From an uncultured Bacteroidales bacterium (GTDB lineage Bacteria; Bacteroidota; Bacteroidia; Bacteroidales; Bacteroidaceae): DNA of 33,920 nucleotides. The DNA is taken from positions 1 to 33,920 of the forward strand of contig CADCGD010000027.1 of NCBI GenBank assembly GCA_902800925.1, in the 5' to 3' direction. Numbering within the stretch: position 1 is the first letter of the stretch; each line of letters opens with the position of its first letter. This document shows positions 31,139 to 33,920 of the stretch, piece by piece. A program made the position numbers and the translations under genes. The notes under the pieces were generated by a model. That model had not been told where the DNA came from. It saw nothing but the letters and a program-made list of their open reading frames with translations, and searched no databases.

Positions 31139-32087
31139 GCTTAAACAACGAGTCAACAAATTGACGCTTATTAAAGAGTTGAAGGTCTTCCATCTTCTCA
31201 CCAAGTCCGATATACTTCACGGGCACCTTCAGCTGGTCAGAGATACCAATAACGACACCACCCTTAGCGGTACCATCCAGCTTGGTGATAGCCAGACTGG
31301 TGATATTGGTAACTGCTGAGAACTGCTTAGCCTGCTCAAAGGCATTCTGTCCGGTAGAGCCATCCAGCACGAGCATCACCTCATCGGGGGCCTCAGGCAT
31401 CACTTTCTTCATGACGTCCTTAATCTTCTTCAGCTCATTCATCAGACCCACCTTGTTGTGCAGACGACCTGCTGTATCTATCAACACCACGTCGGCACCA
31501 TTGGCCTTGGCACTCTGCAGGGTATCAAAAGCCACCGAGGCAGGGTCGGAACCCATCTGCTGCTTAATAACAGGAACACCAACACGCTCGCCCCAGATGC
31601 ATATCTGCTCAACGGCAGCAGCACGGAACGTATCGGCAGCACCTAGATAGACTTTTTTGCCAGCCTGCTTAAACTGCCAAGCCAGCTTACCAATGGTCGT
31701 GGTCTTACCTACTCCATTGACACCAACAACCAGTATCACATAAGGCTTATGATCACCGGGCAAATCCCAATTGTCGTTATCCTCAGAATTATTCTCTGCC
31801 AGCAGCGAGGCAATCTCATCGCGCAGGATTGCATTCAACTCACTGGTTGACACATACTTGTCGCGCGCTACGCGTTCCTCAATACGCTCAATAATCTTCA
31901 ACGTAGTCTCAACACCCACATCAGAGGTAATCAGCACCTCTTCCAGGTTGTCGAGCACATCGTCATCCACCTTCGACTTACCAGCTACAGCACGTGCCAG
32001 TTTGTCGAATACGCTAGTCTTGGTCTTCTCCAAGCCTTTATCCAGCGTTTCTTTCTTTTCCTTACTAAAAAAACCGAAAATACCCAC
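31131..32087 (-). CDS. ftsY: Signal recognition particle receptor FtsY
   Basis: 318 residues. SRP-type GTPase at the inner membrane that docks SRP-ribosome complexes to the translocon. N domain (VDDDVLDNLEEVLITSDVGVE), then G domain with G1 GVNGVGKTTT (122-131), DTFRAAAVEQ, G3 DTAGRLHN and G4 TKLDGTAKGG. It lacks the long acidic A domain of E. coli FtsY; the N-terminus MGIFGFFSKEKKE is a short amphipathic membrane anchor, as usual in this phylum. It precedes and overlaps rimO by 8 bases. Confidence 0.96.
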   Translation of the reverse strand: MGIFGFFSKEKKETLDKGLEKTKTSVFDKLARAVAGKSKVDDDVLDNLEEVLITSDVGVETTLKIIERIEERVARDKYVSTSELNAILRDEIASLLAENNSEDNDNWDLPGDHKPYVILVVGVNGVGKTTTIGKLAWQFKQAGKKVYLGAADTFRAAAVEQICIWGERVGVPVIKQQMGSDPASVAFDTLQSAKANGADVVLIDTAGRLHNKVGLMNELKKIKDVMKKVMPEAPDEVMLVLDGSTGQNAFEQAKQFSAVTNITSLAITKLDGTAKGGVVIGISDQLKVPVKYIGLGEKMEDLQLFNKRQFVDSLFKHE

Positions 32088-32093
32088 CTCGTT

Positions 32094-32128
32094 AATTTAC
32101 TATTTGACTATTTACAATTTACTATTCT
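32094..32128. repeat. Short-period (7/8 bp) repeat between the pseudokinase gene and ftsY
   Basis: TTTACTA, TTTGACTA, TTTACAA, TTTACTA: three 7-base steps and one of 8. It fills the 42-base gap upstream of ftsY. No promoter box is visible in it. Confidence 0.65.
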
Positions 32129-32129
32129 C

Positions 32130-33638
32130 TTATACGTGGAGCTCCAATACGAAGCGCACACCTTTCGTAAACTCAGGGTCAATATCCAAGTCACCATTCA
32201 TCTTCAGGGCCATCTGCTTACAGATTGGCAGTCCTAAGCCATCGCCCTCGGTGAGATTACGAATCTCCAAGAAAGGTTTGAATACATCGTCGCGTTTCTC
32301 CTCAGGAATAGTAGAACCCGTGTTTGATACTAGGAACTGAAGGGTATGGGCACTGCGTTTCTTGAAGTCGAGCCAAATAGTGCCACCTGCAGGTGTGTAG
32401 ATAGCAGCATTAGCCAGCAGATGAGACAGGATATGTGACACATACTCTTTGTTAATCGTTGCACTCATCTTTGGCGCATTTGTTGTCAGCGTCACATCAG
32501 CCTTCACCTTCGACTGAATCTGAGCCATCAGGCCCTCACAGAACGGTGGAACAGAAGTTTCTTCTAACTCTACTGCTTCATCCATAGAATTCTCCAGTGC
32601 CGACAGTGTCTGGATATGCTCAGAGAAAGACAAGAGTGCCTTCACCTCAGGAACACTGCTATCGAGCTTTTTAAAGGTCGGTTCCAACTGTGCAGCGATA
32701 TTACTAATAAACTGAGCCTTCAGAGCGTTACTTTCCGTCAATAGCTGAATATTCTTCTTCTGTTTACGTGTCATCAGGATGAAACGCAGCAAGATAATGC
32801 CACCAATCACCAATGCAGCAGCCAATGCAGCTGCCAGCACACCCAAGGCAATGATAAAGCCCATGCGAGTAGTCAGCGAACTGTCTTTCTCGGCTATCGA
32901 TGCCTCGTTATCACTAATCTGCTTCTTCAGAGCAGCTATCTCATCAGCATATTTCAAAGCAGTGGTAGAGTCCTTCCAGGCCATATAGCCCTTATACGAT
33001 TGAGCCACAAGATTAGCGCTGTTGCTCTTACGACCATTGGCAATCAGGGTTTGGTAAACCTCATCAACCTTGTCGTACTCCTTCGACTTGGTCAGTTTGT
33101 CGGCCATCTCCTTGAAAGCAGCATTGCCCTCAGCAGTCTGACCAAAGGCATAGTAATAAACCGTCTTATTGTAGAGCAGGTCGTTCTTCACTTGTTCATC
33201 ACCCGACTGGTTGGCATAATTCTCCATAGACTTCAAGTGTTCCAGAGTGTTTGCAGGACGACGCATCTTCATATACATCTGCATGCGCTCACGACTGGTC
33301 ATATAGTGAGCTGCCGCTTTCTCCGTACCTGACGAATTACTACTGGAATTGATAGTCTGATCTATGTTACGCAGCAGGTCAAAAGCCTCCTGATACATAT
33401 TCTCCTTATAATACAAGGCTGTGGCATTGGCACCACACTCAGCAGCCTGTCGAATATGACCTTTGGCTGCATAGTCTTCAAAAGCACGAATGTAAGTTGA
33501 ACGTGCAGAAGCGATGTTCTTATTGGCATCTATTGCCTCAGCACGCTGCTGAAGTTCACTCTTCTGGACATCTTCTGCCATAGCAATGCCACAGCCGAGA
33601 AGCACACAAAATAATAGGGTTAATGTCTTTTTGTTCAT
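32130..33638 (-). CDS. Membrane TPR protein with degenerate histidine-kinase domain
   Basis: 502 residues from the ATG at 33638, which follows the promoter at 33671-33702; an ATG at 33665 would be at the transcript start. Signal peptide (KKTLTLLFCVLLGCGIAMA), TPR-like helical sensor region about 25-240, one membrane segment about 260-288, and a C-terminal kinase-like module. The dimerisation helix reads FISNIAAQLEP where active kinases have F..N.SHELRTP: the phospho-accepting His is replaced by A316. In the ATPase domain the N box Asn survives (LLANAAIYTPAGG), but the G1 motif is VSNTGSTIP (canonical D-x-G-x-G altered), while the G2 GDGLGLPICKQM is intact. It may sense and bind nucleotide without autophosphorylating. 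It lies between DUF4295 and ftsY. Confidence 0.85.
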   Translation of the reverse strand: MNKKTLTLLFCVLLGCGIAMAEDVQKSELQQRAEAIDANKNIASARSTYIRAFEDYAAKGHIRQAAECGANATALYYKENMYQEAFDLLRNIDQTINSSSNSSGTEKAAAHYMTSRERMQMYMKMRRPANTLEHLKSMENYANQSGDEQVKNDLLYNKTVYYYAFGQTAEGNAAFKEMADKLTKSKEYDKVDEVYQTLIANGRKSNSANLVAQSYKGYMAWKDSTTALKYADEIAALKKQISDNEASIAEKDSSLTTRMGFIIALGVLAAALAAALVIGGIILLRFILMTRKQKKNIQLLTESNALKAQFISNIAAQLEPTFKKLDSSVPEVKALLSFSEHIQTLSALENSMDEAVELEETSVPPFCEGLMAQIQSKVKADVTLTTNAPKMSATINKEYVSHILSHLLANAAIYTPAGGTIWLDFKKRSAHTLQFLVSNTGSTIPEEKRDDVFKPFLEIRNLTEGDGLGLPICKQMALKMNGDLDIDPEFTKGVRFVLELHV

Positions 33639-33670
33639 ATCCGTTTTCGCTTGTTTACCATTCAATCCTG

Positions 33671-33702
33671 CAAAGATAGTGTTTTTTTTTCAAAAAAGCA
33701 AA
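33671..33702 (-). promoter_or_regulatory. Promoter of the pseudokinase-ftsY-rimO-HU run
   Basis: Minus-strand -7 TATCTTTG (33678-33671) and -33 TTTG (33702-33699), 20 bases apart. It follows directly after the terminator of the preceding DUF4295 gene. Confidence 0.85.
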
Positions 33703-33710
33703 CGGATTTC

Positions 33711-33746
33711 AAAAAAAATAAGGCTGCAACATGTATTTGCAGCCTT
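33711..33746 (-). terminator. Rho-independent terminator after the DUF4295 gene
   Basis: A perfect 10-bp stem, AAGGCTGCAA with TTGCAGCCTT (33720-33729 with 33737-33746), 7-base loop, followed on the minus strand by eight Ts (33718-33711). Confidence 0.9.
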
Positions 33747-33769
33747 ATCATCATATTTCAATAGTACAA

Positions 33770-33920
33770 TTAGTTCTTGAAGAAGTCCTTAACGGCCTCG
33801 TTGGGAACCATCTGCTCGTCAAAGATGTAAGCACCAGTCTTGGGGCTCTTAACCATCTTGATAACCTTTGTGTAAGCGCGACCATCCTTTGAGCCTTCGT
33901 GGAGGGTAGCGACGGTTTTC
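33770..33920 (-). CDS. DUF4295 protein, 3' part
   Basis: 49 codons before the stop at 33770-33772; the start lies just outside the window. The peptide KTVATLHEGSKDGRAYTKVI, later SPKTGAYIFDEQMVPNEAVK, ends DFFKN. I recognise this as the small DUF4295 protein (about 52 residues, normally MAKKTVATL...), which in Bacteroidota follows the genes for ribosomal proteins L28 and L33 (rpmB, rpmG) and precedes ftsY. It is basic and probably ribosome-associated, but its role is not established. Confidence 0.92.
   Translation of the reverse strand, partial: KTVATLHEGSKDGRAYTKVIKMVKSPKTGAYIFDEQMVPNEAVKDFFKN

Overview
The window looks like chromosome from a Bacteroidota member, most likely a Prevotellaceae (Prevotella/Segatella-type) gut or oral anaerobe. 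The evidence is a complete Bat (aerotolerance) operon, a DUF4295 gene next to ftsY, a DUF6057 gene, a large CarboxypepD_reg/beta-barrel outer-membrane protein, and at least five promoters of the Bacteroidetes form TTTG-N19/20-TAnnTTTG. Family names are from recall of protein motifs; nothing was searched.

Layout. 1-240: end of a small lipoprotein gene and a two-way terminator. 285-7048 (minus): a DcuB-type C4-dicarboxylate exchanger, a TonB-receptor-like barrel protein with a Gly-rich tail, a NarL/LuxR response regulator and an O-acetylhomoserine sulfhydrylase. 7273-11086 (plus): a DUF6057 membrane protein, a lipoprotein with a CxxCH motif and an Lrp/AsnC regulator, divergent from metY. 11093-14273: a SpoU methyltransferase (minus), tRNA-Arg(TCT) with its own promoter and terminator (plus), and tex (minus). 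14342-15033: a 0.7-kb gene-poor patch with a 147-bp inverted-repeat element and gene fossils. 15094-19412 (plus): an RND efflux adaptor and pump without an outer-membrane channel.

19396-33638 (minus) is one long co-oriented run: a pseudo-histidine kinase, ftsY, rimO, a free HU protein and a membrane-anchored HU-LysM protein; then, after a terminator-like hairpin, moxR, a DUF58 protein, a Bat membrane protein, batA, a batB-batC fusion, a batD-batE fusion and a PAP2 phosphatase. The Bat genes plausibly form one envelope-stress module in which the MoxR ATPase acts on VWA-domain membrane proteins. The window ends in a DUF4295 gene.

The most unusual signal is a family of short-period repeats, mostly 7 bp, at about ten places. 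Some lie between genes. Others lie inside coding sequence in frame: in tex, the RND pump, the DUF6057 gene, rimO, and the signal peptides of the CxxCH lipoprotein and BatD. Several are built as inverted arrays able to form hairpins. The unit length is not a multiple of three, so unit gain or loss in a coding copy would shift the reading frame.
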